Source of the DNA: Murimonas intestini | GTDB taxonomy: Bacteria > Bacillota > Clostridia > Lachnospirales > Lachnospiraceae | Direction of reading: 5' to 3' | Length of the DNA stretch: 64,000 nt | Assembly: GCF_024622195.1 (NCBI RefSeq) | Contig: NZ_JANKBI010000001.1 | Span: 310,001 to 374,000, forward strand | In this document: positions 47,581 through 56,606 of the stretch, one piece after another | How positions within the stretch are numbered: position 1 is the first letter of the stretch | Layout: every line of letters starts with the position of its first letter | Made by a program: the position numbers and the translations under genes | Notes under the pieces: generated by a model | The model's input: the letters and a program-made list of their open reading frames with translations, nothing else | Told to the model about the DNA's origin: nothing | The model's database searches: none

Positions 47581-48222
47581 TTATACTCCTGCTGCATCCC
47601 TGGCTTCTTTCAAAGCCACGAAATTTTTGATCAGCTCTACTGTACCATCAACACCGCAGATACTGCTGTCGATACACAAGTTGTAGCTGCTGGCATCTCC
47701 CCACTTCTTATTGGAGTAATAGTTGTAATAGCTGGCACGCTTTTTATCTGTCTTCTGTATGCTGTCCTTTGCTTTGGCATCAGTCAGATCATATTTCTCG
47801 GCGATCCTTCTGATCCTTGCCTCCATCGGCGCCTCTACAAAGACTGACACACAGTTCTTATACTCTGACAGAGCATAGTCTGCACAGCGTCCTACCATGA
47901 CGCAGGGGCCTTCATTGGCAATTTCCTTGATTGCATTGAACTGAGCCAGAAATACCTTATGATTGATCGGCATATCTGCAAATGCTGCTGAAGAGTACCC
48001 CATAGAATAGGTATCCATCACCAGCGAATAAAGAAAACTGTTTGTAGGTTTCTCATCATGATTCTCAAAAAGTTCTTCGCACAGGCCGCTTTCTTTTGCC
48101 GCACGGCTCAAAAGCTCCTTATCATAAAATTTAATTCCAAGGTCAGCTGCCAGTTTTTCACCGATCTCTCTTCCGCCGCTTCCATACTGTCTGCCGATAG
48201 TTATAATAGTCTTACATGCCAT
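47581..48222 (-). CDS. Cytidylate kinase-like family protein
   Basis: A 213-residue P-loop nucleoside/nucleotide kinase-like protein. The N-terminus reads TIGRQYGSGGREIGEKLA, a modified P-loop typical of the cytidylate-kinase-2 family (PF13189-like) rather than housekeeping Cmk. FYDKELL and the Arg-rich MEARIRRIAEKY lid follow. Substrate unproven. The ATG at 48222 is favoured by AAAGGATG; the frame extends 22 codons upstream without support. It lies between dtd and rluD on the same strand. Confidence 0.85.
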   Translation of the reverse strand: MACKTIITIGRQYGSGGREIGEKLAADLGIKFYDKELLSRAAKESGLCEELFENHDEKPTNSFLYSLVMDTYSMGYSSAAFADMPINHKVFLAQFNAIKEIANEGPCVMVGRCADYALSEYKNCVSVFVEAPMEARIRRIAEKYDLTDAKAKDSIQKTDKKRASYYNYYSNKKWGDASSYNLCIDSSICGVDGTVELIKNFVALKEARDAAGV

Positions 48223-48314
48223 ACGCGTCACATCCTTTCTTTCCTTGTATGGAATTATTATAAAACAAATCCGCCAAAATGTACACATATTTCATACATT
48301 TTAACGGATTTCCT

Positions 48315-49223
48315 TTAAATTTTTTTTAACAGCTGCTCAAAATACTCAGGAAGAGGAGCTGTAAACTCCATATACCCGCCTGTTCTGGGATGCACAAAAC
48401 CCAGGACCATTGCGTGCAGCGTCTGCCCCTGGAGCTTAAAGGGACATTTTGACTGCCCGTAAACAGTATCTCCAAGCAGAGGATGGTGTATGTGGCTCAT
48501 ATGGACCCTGATCTGGTGGGTTCTGCCCGTCTCCAGACTGCATTCAATATAAGTATACTTCTCAAACCGCTGTATCACCCTATAATGGGTGACAGCTTCT
48601 TTTCCGTTCTTTTCATTTACAGCCATCTTCTTGCGGTCTGTGGGGTGGCGTCCGATAGGCGCACAAACAGAGCCCGCATCCGCCTCAATTACTCCATGGA
48701 CGATAGCCCTGTATCTCCTTGTAATGGAATGCTCCTTTAGCTGAGCTGCGATGGCCTGATGAGCAAAGTCATTCTTACATACAAGAAGGGATCCTGTAGT
48801 GTCCATATCTATCCTGTGCACAATGCCAGGCCTCATGACCCCGTTGATCCCTGAAAGGCCATCTTTACAGTGATACAAAAGCGCATTGACAAGAGTGCCG
48901 CTGTAATGGCCGGCCGCGGGATGTACTACCATTCCCTTTGGCTTATTTACCACCAGAAGGTCTTCATCCTCATACAGGATGTCAATGGCGATATCCTCAG
49001 GCACTATCTCAGGAGCCACTGCCTCCGGAACCTCCACGTGGATCTGATCTCCCTCGTCCAACCTGTAATTTGCCTTTGCCGGTTTCTGATTCACCAGCAC
49101 ATTTCCCTGCTTTAACAGCTTCTGAATATAGGAACGTGAAAATCCCTCCATCTCCCCTGCCAGAAAAACGTCTATCCGCTCTTCTATATTTTCAGGAGCA
49201 GCCTCAAACTCAATATGTTCCAT
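48315..49223 (-). CDS. rluD: RluA/RluD-family pseudouridine synthase
   Basis: A 302-residue enzyme with an N-terminal S4 RNA-binding domain (~12-75; FSRSYIQKLLKQGNVLVN) and a pseudouridine synthase domain. The catalytic Asp is in HRIDMDTTGSLLV, followed by TGRTHQIRVHM. It makes pseudouridine in rRNA; the exact positions are inferred from RluD-like architecture and the position after lspA, which is common in Firmicutes. It starts one base from the lspA stop, so they are co-transcribed. Confidence 0.93.
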   Translation of the reverse strand: MEHIEFEAAPENIEERIDVFLAGEMEGFSRSYIQKLLKQGNVLVNQKPAKANYRLDEGDQIHVEVPEAVAPEIVPEDIAIDILYEDEDLLVVNKPKGMVVHPAAGHYSGTLVNALLYHCKDGLSGINGVMRPGIVHRIDMDTTGSLLVCKNDFAHQAIAAQLKEHSITRRYRAIVHGVIEADAGSVCAPIGRHPTDRKKMAVNEKNGKEAVTHYRVIQRFEKYTYIECSLETGRTHQIRVHMSHIHHPLLGDTVYGQSKCPFKLQGQTLHAMVLGFVHPRTGGYMEFTAPLPEYFEQLLKKI

Positions 49224-49224
49224 C

Positions 49225-49776
49225 CTACTCTCCTGTATTACTGCCGGATTCCTTTTTTTTCTTCAATGAAAGAAAAGAAAAGTCTTCATCCTTATATCCA
49301 AAGATTATCAACAGGACCAGGGCTATCATACTGACAACCACATAGATATCCGCCACATTGAAAATCGGAAAATCAATCAGTGAAAAATAAAAGAAATCAA
49401 TCACGTATCCATGCCATATACGGTCTATCATATTCCCCACAGCTCCTGCCGCAAGGACTACAGAAAGCACACGCAGGGGATTATATTTTCTCTGGGCCGG
49501 AAGCCTGCAGTAGCAGTATCCGACTATAATCAGGATAATTATCCCGGTAACTACAATAAATGCTTTCTGGTTCTGGAACATACCAAATGCCGCTCCTCTG
49601 TTTTCCAGATATTCCAGCTGAAATACACCTTTTATAAGAATGAGGGGGGCATTTCCTTTCAGAAGCGTCTGAGCCAGGTATTTCGTATACTGGTCCAGAC
49701 CTATAAGCGCAAGCATAGCCAGAAGCCCCGATGCCGCATAGTAGATAAATTTTCTGTTATTCTCTGTCTCAGTCAT
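49225..49776 (-). CDS. lspA: Lipoprotein signal peptidase (signal peptidase II)
   Basis: A 183-residue membrane protein with four hydrophobic segments. The catalytic Asp residues lie in GNMIDRIWHGYVIDF and FNVADIYVV, and NRGAAFGMF matches the conserved loop. It cuts the signal peptide of prolipoproteins at the lipid-modified Cys. The Lys/Ser-rich C-terminal tail is a little longer than usual. The start overlaps the aroB stop by 8 bases. Confidence 0.96.
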   Translation of the reverse strand: MTETENNRKFIYYAASGLLAMLALIGLDQYTKYLAQTLLKGNAPLILIKGVFQLEYLENRGAAFGMFQNQKAFIVVTGIIILIIVGYCYCRLPAQRKYNPLRVLSVVLAAGAVGNMIDRIWHGYVIDFFYFSLIDFPIFNVADIYVVVSMIALVLLIIFGYKDEDFSFLSLKKKKESGSNTGE

Positions 49777-50890
49777 TTTTCTCCCTTAAATCTGCATTCA
49801 GATAATTGACAGCTTCCCTGATCTCATCGTCAGTCACTGTCAGGTCTACATAAGCCTCCCCTATACCTTTAAGCAGGATAAACTTAATCTGTCCCTTTTC
49901 CATTTTTTTATCCAGCTTTGTAGCCTGTAAAATTTCCTCTGTATCCAGTCCGTCAAAAGATATAGGAAGGTCAAATCCTACATTCATATCTCTTATCTCA
50001 AAAAACTCTTCATTGCTGAGCATCCCTCTCTTCCACGAGATATATGATGCAGCCACATAACCAAGAGCCACACACTGTCCGTGCAGGATGCTGAAATTCT
50101 TAAGCTTCTCTACAGCATGCCCTATTGTATGGCCGAAGTTGAGCAGCGCTCTGTCCCCTTTTTCAAGAGGATCTTTTTCCACTACATATCTCTTTATCTT
50201 CAGGCTTTCTCTGACAAGCGCCCCCAGCACATCCTGTTCCCTCTCACAGATCTCGGAGAGATGTTCAATGACCCACTCATAGTAATCCGCGCTTTTAATA
50301 AGGCCATGCTTCAGCACCTCACCCATACCACAGTAAAACTGTTCATCTGTCAGTGTCTTCAGGGCGCCTACGTTGACATAAACCATTTTAGGCTGATAGA
50401 AAGCTCCCACCATATTCTTATAGCTGTCAAAATCCACACCTGTTTTTCCGCCAATACTGCTGTCAACCTGTGATAGCAGTGTTGTAGGTACCTGAACAAA
50501 ATCAATCCCTCTCAGATAGGTGGCTGCCGCAAATCCTGTCAGATCGCCTGTCACTCCGCCTCCAAGGGCCACCAGGAGATCTTTTCTCTCAAAATGTTCA
50601 TTGATCAAATACTCATAGAGGTTTCTGACTGTATCCAGTGTCTTGCTGGCCTCGCCTGCCGGAAATGTAAAGACGCATATTTCTTTACACACAGGCGCCA
50701 ATAAGCCTTCAACCTCACCGGCATACAGCTTTCCAACTATATCATCTGTTACTATGCATATCTTTCTGTCTGCTGTCTGCATCTCACCCATACGTACCGG
50801 CAGATTCCCAAAGGAATCTTCCAGCCAGATCTTGTAAGCCAGTTCTCCGTCTTTTTTCACCGGCAGGCAGTTCTTTTCTTCTGTTTTCAT
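49769..50890 (-). CDS. aroB: 3-dehydroquinate synthase
   Basis: A 373-residue cytoplasmic enzyme converting DAHP to 3-dehydroquinate in the shikimate pathway, using NAD and a divalent metal. Visible motifs are the NAD-binding ALGGGVTGDLTGFAA, VPTTLLSQVDSSIGGKTG, metal ligands in GMGEVLKHGLI and NFGHTIGHAVEKL, and HGQCVALG. Length is normal. It overlaps lspA by 8 bases, an unusual partner for a shikimate gene, so the linkage is probably one of translation coupling. Confidence 0.97.
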   Translation of the reverse strand: MKTEEKNCLPVKKDGELAYKIWLEDSFGNLPVRMGEMQTADRKICIVTDDIVGKLYAGEVEGLLAPVCKEICVFTFPAGEASKTLDTVRNLYEYLINEHFERKDLLVALGGGVTGDLTGFAAATYLRGIDFVQVPTTLLSQVDSSIGGKTGVDFDSYKNMVGAFYQPKMVYVNVGALKTLTDEQFYCGMGEVLKHGLIKSADYYEWVIEHLSEICEREQDVLGALVRESLKIKRYVVEKDPLEKGDRALLNFGHTIGHAVEKLKNFSILHGQCVALGYVAASYISWKRGMLSNEEFFEIRDMNVGFDLPISFDGLDTEEILQATKLDKKMEKGQIKFILLKGIGEAYVDLTVTDDEIREAVNYLNADLREKND

Positions 50891-50924
50891 TGTACTTGGC
50901 CCCTTTATTTATATTTGTAACTTT

Positions 50925-51677
50925 TCACTTATATTTTTCTATTTCAACAAGCAGCTTCCCTTTTTTAGTGGTAGAGCACTGCCCGAGAAATTTAAATTTT
51001 CCCATCCCTCTAACAGAAATAATATCTTCTTCCTTCAGACTGCAGCCGTTTGATGTGACCAGCCTGCCGTTCACAAAGACCTTTCCCTCTTCTATCAATC
51101 TGGACAGTGAGCTCCTGGAACCTTTAAAAGCAAGTGACAGGACAGCATCCAGCCTGATGGAGGAGACGCTTCCCGCAATCTTTTCACGGTTCACTGACAC
51201 TGTGCAGCTGCCATTATCCACAAAACAGCGTACCTCTGTGTGGCGTATCCTGTGTATCTCAGAGCAGATAAAATCTTCCATACTCTGATGGCAGAACATC
51301 CATGTGCCCTCTTCACCCGGCAGGATATCCCCTATCTTCCCTCTGTCTATCCCCAGATTAAGCACAGCACCCAGGTAATCCCTGTGGGTCAGTTTCTCTG
51401 CAAACCGCCTGTTCAGCGGCTCTATCTTCAGACAGGAGACAGGAAATTCCCAGTCATAAGAAAGAGCATCAGGTATGAATGCTGCCATCTGACGCTCCGC
51501 TGCTTCATAACCGCCAAAAGTTTTCCACTTGACAAAGGAAAACTTTTGCTGCGAACTATGAAAAATATTCAATTCATTTAAATTCATAAAATCTGTAAAA
51601 CAGACAATATCGCGCTGCTGCGAGCAATTTGCCAGATCAGTCAGGCGCTTTTGGAATAATTCTTCCTCTTTATTCAT
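50925..51677 (-). CDS. ylmH: YlmH-family S4-domain RNA-binding protein
   Basis: A 250-residue protein with an N-terminal YlmH-type domain (~1-170) and a C-terminal S4 RNA-binding domain (~180-245; LDAVLSLAFKGSRSSLSRLI, VFVNGRLVTSNG). YlmH homologues lie in the division cluster of Gram-positive bacteria and have been linked to rescue of stalled ribosomal 50S-peptidyl-tRNA complexes. It sits 8 bases downstream of sepF, the usual order. Confidence 0.92.
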   Translation of the reverse strand: MNKEEELFQKRLTDLANCSQQRDIVCFTDFMNLNELNIFHSSQQKFSFVKWKTFGGYEAAERQMAAFIPDALSYDWEFPVSCLKIEPLNRRFAEKLTHRDYLGAVLNLGIDRGKIGDILPGEEGTWMFCHQSMEDFICSEIHRIRHTEVRCFVDNGSCTVSVNREKIAGSVSSIRLDAVLSLAFKGSRSSLSRLIEEGKVFVNGRLVTSNGCSLKEEDIISVRGMGKFKFLGQCSTTKKGKLLVEIEKYK

Positions 51678-51685
51678 GACTGCTC

Positions 51686-52279
51686 CTAGAAACTTGTGTG
51701 GATAGCCGGAACATCAAACGCTCCTGTCAGGATTTCCTGAACATCACCTGAAATGTCCACAGAAGCCGGTGTTATGATAAAGATATAATTGCTCACTTTC
51801 TGGAGGTTTCCGCTGATCGCATAACAGGAGCCTGAAGAGAAATCAATGATCCTCTGGGCGATATCCAGATCCAGGCCTTCCATATTAAGCACGACTGTAC
51901 AGTTTGCCAGCAGTGTCTCTGTGATCTCCCTTGCGTCTTCCATAGATCTTGGCTTGATCACACATACTTCCATACCGCCTGATGCCTTTCTCGGACGCAT
52001 GGGGGAAACCTTGCTGGAAGTAGTCGTACTTGACATCTTCACCGGGCGCATCTTAGGCTGCTGCTGTTTCGGCTGCTGTTTGCTCTTCCTTACAGGCTCA
52101 TCATACTCATAATCATCATCATCGTATTCTTCTTCCTCTTCGAGCTTTTTAAAGAGCCTTTTTTTCGGCCGTTCTTCTTCATATTCATCTTCTATATCAT
52201 CATCTAAGAAATCGTCATCATCAAAATCATCGTCATCATTTAATTTCATTGCATTAAGAAACTTATCTAAAACTCCCAT
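51686..52279 (-). CDS. sepF: Cell division protein SepF
   Basis: A 197-residue SepF. The N-terminal amphipathic membrane-binding helix (MGVLDKFLNAMKL) is followed by a ~75-residue acidic and Lys-rich linker dominated by Asp, Glu and Tyr. The C-terminal SepF domain (~105-197) has VCVIKPRSMEDAREI and NCTVVLNMEGLD and anchors FtsZ filaments to the membrane. The second ATG (52279) gives the conserved SepF start and lies 7 bases after AGGAG. The linker is more acidic than most. Neighbours yggS and ylmH are the standard ones. Confidence 0.95.
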   Translation of the reverse strand: MGVLDKFLNAMKLNDDDDFDDDDFLDDDIEDEYEEERPKKRLFKKLEEEEEYDDDDYEYDEPVRKSKQQPKQQQPKMRPVKMSSTTTSSKVSPMRPRKASGGMEVCVIKPRSMEDAREITETLLANCTVVLNMEGLDLDIAQRIIDFSSGSCYAISGNLQKVSNYIFIITPASVDISGDVQEILTGAFDVPAIHTSF

Positions 52280-52302
52280 CATTAATCTCCTATCTTAATT
52301 CT

Positions 52303-52998
52303 TTATCTTACACTGTAATCTCTGTCCCCGAAAATGCCTGTCCCCACGCGGACCAATGTAGCACCTTCTTCGATGGCAACTTCAAAATCACCAGTCATAC
52401 CCATGCTCAAGTTACACATATTAACATTATCGATGTTTTTGCTTTTAATGTCAACATATAATTTTCTTAATTTTTTAAAATATTCCCTGTTTTCTTCAGG
52501 ATTTTCCACAAAAGGAGCTATTGCCATGAGCCCTTCTACGTGAATATAAGGTAGTTTTGATATGTTTTTGATAAATTCCTCTGCATTTTCTTCAAAGATC
52601 CCGTCCTTGGATGCTTCTCTTGCAATATTGACCTCCACCAGCACAGGCATAACGATCCCGCGCTTTCCGGCCTCATCTGAGATTGCCTGTGCCAGCCTCT
52701 CCGAGTCTACTGAATGGATCAGGCAGGCTTTATCTATGATGTATTTTATTTTATTGCGCTGCAGGTGCCCTATCATATGCCATCTGATATTCTCCGGCAG
52801 GACCTCATACTTCTCCTTCAGTTCCTGAGGCTTATTCTCGCCAAAGTCAAGCACGCCCTCTTCCAGGACCTCCTCTATCATAGATACTGGTTTTGTCTTG
52901 CTGACCGCTATCAGTGTCACATCTTCACGTTTCCTGCCGCTCCTTAGGCACGCTTTGGCAACACGCTCTTCCACATTCCTTAAGTTTTCCTTAACCAT
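52303..52998 (-). CDS. yggS: YggS/PLPBP-family pyridoxal-phosphate homeostasis protein
   Basis: A 231-residue PLP-binding protein with an alanine-racemase-like N-terminal barrel. The PLP Lys is in TLIAVSKTKP; FGENKPQE, WHMIGHLQRNK, HSVDSERLA and LSMGMTGDFEVAIEEGATLVR are the family motifs. It manages free PLP and has no known catalytic role. The ATG at 52998 follows AGGAAGG; the 22-codon upstream extension is unsupported. It lies 23 bases before sepF. Confidence 0.95.
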   Translation of the reverse strand: MVKENLRNVEERVAKACLRSGRKREDVTLIAVSKTKPVSMIEEVLEEGVLDFGENKPQELKEKYEVLPENIRWHMIGHLQRNKIKYIIDKACLIHSVDSERLAQAISDEAGKRGIVMPVLVEVNIAREASKDGIFEENAEEFIKNISKLPYIHVEGLMAIAPFVENPEENREYFKKLRKLYVDIKSKNIDNVNMCNLSMGMTGDFEVAIEEGATLVRVGTGIFGDRDYSVR

Positions 52999-53096
52999 CG
53001 TATCCCTTCCTGTCTTTTCATTTTGTCTAATGTAACTGTTCAGTACCTTCACAGTTACATGCAAAAATCCATTTAAAATCGCCTTCGGCGATGTGT

Positions 53097-54485
53097 CTAA
53101 TACACAATGTCCTCATCCTTGACATCAGAAGCATCCAATGCTATATGGTCATATTGCGCCAGTCCATATGAGGAGCCCTCCTCCACAATACAATATTCTT
53201 CATTCTCGTCCAGAACCTTGATCTCCCGGAATACCGCATAGCCTTTATTGATGTTGTATACGCCCTGCAGTGTCTCAGTCTCTGAGATCTGGTATCTCTT
53301 AGAAGAATCCTTCAGCAGGACATATTCTCCCTCTTTGAACTGGCTCGAATCTACCAGATAATAAGAGTTTGTCTTATTATATACTGTCGCCATCACATAC
53401 TTTGTGGACGCGGAGCCGTCACGGGCATATGTTTCTTTCAGAATGCCTACTTCCCCGGGGCTGTCCTCATTCACCGTCACAAAGTCTTTAGGAATCTTAT
53501 AAAATATTTTCTCAGCAATGGCAGTGTTCGGTATCTTCAGTCCCGACTTCCTGTTCAGGACAAGCTCGATCTCCACAAACCTGTCAGATGCAAAACGCGA
53601 CAGGGAATTGCTGATATCCAGCTTTCCGAAATATGTCCCATTATTCTGGACTATGGAAAAGCCTGCATTAAAGGTGGTGCCATCCTTCAGGAACCTGAAG
53701 CGCACTGTGCTCTTCTCGGCCAGCTCTGCCGCCAGCCTCTGGTCTAAAGGTATCACAAGCGACCAGCTCTCATCTGTGATCAGCTTGTACACAGGATCAC
53801 CTGTAGATACCTGGCGGTTAAGCCTCAAATTTTCTTTTTTATAATTTTTCTGTTCGAAACTCTCAAGTGTAATATCATCTATCGTGAGATTTTCATAATT
53901 ATCTATGGAATAGACAACCAGTCCGTCTGTGGGCGCTGTACAGAAATTGACAAGCCCTGTCCCTCCTGCTGTCTCCATCTGTCTTATGACAGCCTCGTTT
54001 GACAGTTCCAGTATACTGCTCTCTATATCCGCTTTGAAATTATAGACATTCTGGAATGCAGAGTTACTGTAATTGCTGGCATAGGAAGACATGCTGCTCC
54101 TGATCTTTGACATACTCTTTGCATCCAGCTCAGCTCCTGTGGTGTCCGAACCTGTGCCTTCCGCCAGTATCACACTGCCCTCGTTCAGCGAATAGACATT
54201 TCCTCCGCTCCCTACCTTTCCGCCCTCTCTGGCATAATACTCTACTGTGCCGGACTGGCCTGCGTTTACCACCTGCTCAGATTTCAGCGCCAAAGCTGTA
54301 AAACGGTAATTTCCTGACAGCGGACCTGCTGTCACCTCATACGCAGTAACTTTTTTTGATGTAAGATACATAACCATACAGATGATCATGTATATAAAAA
54401 TAATTCCAAACATGATCGTCCCAATATTGAACCCGGGAAGACGCCGGTATTTCACGATTTTCTTTTTTTGATTTTGTGCTGCCAA
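53097..54485 (-). CDS. HlyD-like membrane-anchored protein of the division cluster
   Basis: A 462-residue protein starting at a TTG (54485) with GGGAGG 6 bases upstream; the ATG at 54509 has no site. A basic cytoplasmic tail precedes one membrane segment (~28-48, IMFGIIFIYMIICMVMYL). The outer part resembles HlyD/membrane-fusion proteins: a lipoyl-like half (GTVEYYAREGGKVGSGGNVY), a helical region and a beta-barrel-like part. There is no partner ABC transporter here. Similar proteins occur upstream of yggS-sepF in many Clostridia, which suggests an envelope or division role; that is inference. Confidence 0.8.
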   Translation of the reverse strand: MAAQNQKKKIVKYRRLPGFNIGTIMFGIIFIYMIICMVMYLTSKKVTAYEVTAGPLSGNYRFTALALKSEQVVNAGQSGTVEYYAREGGKVGSGGNVYSLNEGSVILAEGTGSDTTGAELDAKSMSKIRSSMSSYASNYSNSAFQNVYNFKADIESSILELSNEAVIRQMETAGGTGLVNFCTAPTDGLVVYSIDNYENLTIDDITLESFEQKNYKKENLRLNRQVSTGDPVYKLITDESWSLVIPLDQRLAAELAEKSTVRFRFLKDGTTFNAGFSIVQNNGTYFGKLDISNSLSRFASDRFVEIELVLNRKSGLKIPNTAIAEKIFYKIPKDFVTVNEDSPGEVGILKETYARDGSASTKYVMATVYNKTNSYYLVDSSQFKEGEYVLLKDSSKRYQISETETLQGVYNINKGYAVFREIKVLDENEEYCIVEEGSSYGLAQYDHIALDASDVKDEDIVY

Positions 54486-54540
54486 TTTCCAGCCTCCCTT
54501 CCCGAACATTTTACCACGTTACAACCTGCAGGACAACCTT

Positions 54541-54564
54541 GTTTTTATATTATTGTATAAAAAC
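54541..54564. promoter_or_regulatory. Perfect inverted repeat in the divergent region before DUF378
   Basis: GTTTTTATA, 6 bases, TATAAAAAC is a perfect 9-bp inverted repeat in the 126-base gap between the HlyD-like gene (leftward) and the DUF378 gene (rightward). It contains TATAAA at the right distance to be a -10 box for DUF378. It could be an operator serving both directions. Confidence 0.45.
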
Positions 54565-54611
54565 CTCATAACTGGAAAAAATAGAAAAGACCACAAAAGG
54601 AGGTAAAAAGA

Positions 54612-54827
54612 ATGGGTACAAAATGGCTTGACTACACATCATTAACACTGGTCATAATCGGTGCCATCAACTGGGGATTGATTGGATTTTTCAATTTCGA
54701 CCTGGTAGCATTCCTGTTTGGAAATATGACCTGGATATCCAGAATCATCTATGCCCTTGTGGGCATCGCCGGTCTGTATATGCTCAGCACCTACGGACGT
54801 ATCGGCCAGCTCGGTGACAACGATTAA
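54612..54827 (+). CDS. DUF378 small membrane protein
   Basis: A 71-residue protein with two membrane segments (VIIGAINWGLIGFFNFDLVAF and ISRIIYALVGIAGLYML) and the GAINWGLIG signature of DUF378. The ribosome binding site AAAGGAGG is very strong. Function unknown. It is a single-gene unit: an inverted repeat lies before it and a terminator after it, between leftward genes. Confidence 0.9.
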   Translation: MGTKWLDYTSLTLVIIGAINWGLIGFFNFDLVAFLFGNMTWISRIIYALVGIAGLYMLSTYGRIGQLGDND

Positions 54828-54860
54828 TTACCGCTTGGAAAAAAGATACTCTATTAACTT

Positions 54861-54893
54861 AAAAGCCGTGAACCTTTTGGGTCCACGGCTTTT
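54861..54893. terminator. Terminator after DUF378, probably bidirectional
   Basis: AAAAGCCGTGAACC, a 5-base loop and GGTCCACGGCTTTT form a 14-bp stem with one mismatch, with A4 and T4 ends. It lies 33 bases after the DUF378 stop and 27 bases from the end of the convergent P-loop gene. Confidence 0.85.
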
Positions 54894-54920
54894 ACCTGTT
54901 CTCTTATGTATCTGATGATG

Positions 54921-55340
54921 TTACAGAGAGATAATAACTTTAGATTTCGCATTTTCTGGCAATTCGCTCTCATCCATGGAAACGCTCAATACAAAAGTGA
55001 TGTTGTATGTTTCACTGATTTTTTCCAGCTTATCAAGAGTTGGCGTAATATCCATGCCTTCCAGGTGCGCAATCCTTAAAAAGCTGTCTAAATACATCTG
55101 TTCCAAATCATTGTCCTGAGAAATAACTCCACAGATAAAGCCTATAAATTCGTCACTGTTTAAAACAGGGAAATCACTGATGGTGATCAGCCTTACACGG
55201 TTATTCAGCTCATACATGTGTTTTGTACTCTTGTCTATATAGACAATATTTCCGTGTGTAGTTTTGATTTCTGCATTTACCTTATCAAGTAATTGTTTTG
55301 TTTTCCCTTTTCCTTTTCTGCCTGCGATAATCTGTATCAT
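54921..55340 (-). CDS. Small P-loop protein of unknown function
   Basis: A 139-residue protein beginning with a Walker A motif (GRKGKGKTKQ, residues ~7-16). A beta-rich middle and a possible Walker B-like segment (ITFVLSVSMDE) follow near residues 112-122. It is far shorter than a full ATPase and has no membrane segment. Database records sometimes call such proteins PilT-like, but there is no pilus context. ATG is preceded by AGGAGG. Function not established. Confidence 0.75.
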   Translation of the reverse strand: MIQIIAGRKGKGKTKQLLDKVNAEIKTTHGNIVYIDKSTKHMYELNNRVRLITISDFPVLNSDEFIGFICGVISQDNDLEQMYLDSFLRIAHLEGMDITPTLDKLEKISETYNITFVLSVSMDESELPENAKSKVIISL

Positions 55341-55418
55341 TGTAATCTCCTCCTTTTGTCTTTACTGCGCAAATTCTATATGTACAATTATAATGTATTT
55401 ATAGATAAATTACAACTA

Positions 55419-56588
55419 CTATTTGTTTATTTTAGACAATAATTCGTTCATCTCATTATACAGCTGATCCTTAGAGTCTTCCTTCAGGATTATGGAGATA
55501 TAGGGATTCCCATATTTATCCTTGCTGTACAGGCACAGGCAGGCTCCCGCTTCATCTGTCGTACCGGTCTTGCCTCCGAACACAGTCACATCTGAGGGCG
55601 CTGTCGCTTCGTTGATAAAATAATGGTTTGTGGATTCCCAGGTGATCATCGTCTGGGCATTTGCATCCTCATCCGTGGGGCGGGTAAAGTTTGCCTCATA
55701 GGAATGCATGCTGATGATATCCCTGAATGTGTCATATTTCAGCGCTTCATTAAACATCAGGTATACGTCATACACTGTTGTGTAGTGGTCCTCATCCTGA
55801 AGTCCGTGGGCATTTGTAAAGTGCGTATTGGTAGCGCCGATTTCCTGCGCTTCCTGATTCATCATATCAATAAAGCCTTCCACACTGCCCCCCACGTGTC
55901 TGGCAATAGTCATGGCGGCGTCATTTCCAGAGTTTATCATAAGCCCGTAGAGCAGCATCTTCAGCGAGAGCTGGTCACCAGGCTGTATCTCGCAGACTGA
56001 AGAGCCGTATTCAATATCCTTGGCCTCCTCGCCTACTGTTACCATGTCGTCCAGGTTGCCATACTTTAAGGCAACAAGAGTGGTCATGATCTTTGTTATA
56101 CTGGCAGGATAACGTTTTTCATGGATACTCTTTGCATACATGAAATCTTTATTATTCACATCAATCAATGCCGCAGACTTTGCTTCCAGCTCCAGACCTT
56201 CCATGGGAATATCTGAGGTCGCCACACTTAAGTCAGCTGCAAATGAGACTGCTGTTCCATTCAGGGATGACATTTTCTTCATCCCAAGAACAGGATCACT
56301 TTTATCATAGGGATTGAGAAGCGCTATATCCTTCGTCTGAAAAAAGAAGATATAAGCGGCCGCACCCGATGCGATTATCAGGCAGATAAACAGGGCTGCA
56401 AAACGGTGCAGGGCTTTCCGCCGCTTCATCTCACGTTCAAGGCGCAGAGCTCCTCTGCTCTTCTCCCTCGGCGGGCGCGTCTGAGCCGTTCTGCGGCTGC
56501 CGCTGTATCCGCCCGCCTCCCTGCCTGAAGCGCTTCTTGTACGGTTCCCCTGATTTCTTGTCCCGGTATTTCTGTCATTTCTGCTCAT
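55419..56588 (-). CDS. D-alanyl-D-alanine carboxypeptidase (DacA/PBP5-like)
   Basis: A 389-residue serine peptidase. A ~60-residue Arg-rich cytoplasmic tail precedes one membrane segment (~62-84) and an outward S11 peptidase domain. Active-site motifs are SITK (Ser163, Lys166), SGN and KTGT. It trims the last D-Ala from peptidoglycan stem peptides. The usual C-terminal domain and amphipathic anchor of PBP5 are absent; the N-terminal segment anchors it instead. It lies 18 bases downstream of mgsA, in the cell-shape gene run. Confidence 0.92.
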   Translation of the reverse strand: MSRNDRNTGTRNQGNRTRSASGREAGGYSGSRRTAQTRPPREKSRGALRLEREMKRRKALHRFAALFICLIIASGAAAYIFFFQTKDIALLNPYDKSDPVLGMKKMSSLNGTAVSFAADLSVATSDIPMEGLELEAKSAALIDVNNKDFMYAKSIHEKRYPASITKIMTTLVALKYGNLDDMVTVGEEAKDIEYGSSVCEIQPGDQLSLKMLLYGLMINSGNDAAMTIARHVGGSVEGFIDMMNQEAQEIGATNTHFTNAHGLQDEDHYTTVYDVYLMFNEALKYDTFRDIISMHSYEANFTRPTDEDANAQTMITWESTNHYFINEATAPSDVTVFGGKTGTTDEAGACLCLYSKDKYGNPYISIILKEDSKDQLYNEMNELLSKINK

Positions 56589-56606
56589 ATTATATTTCTC
56601 CGTACT

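Noticed and set aside
47581..48222. Housekeeping cytidylate kinase cmk
   Set aside because: The P-loop (GRQYGSGGREIG) and lid fit the cytidylate-kinase-like family rather than Cmk, so no gene symbol is given.
52085..52270. Repeated tcatcatc stretch resembling a microsatellite
   Set aside because: It codes the Asp/Glu-rich linker of SepF in frame, so it is protein composition rather than a DNA repeat element.
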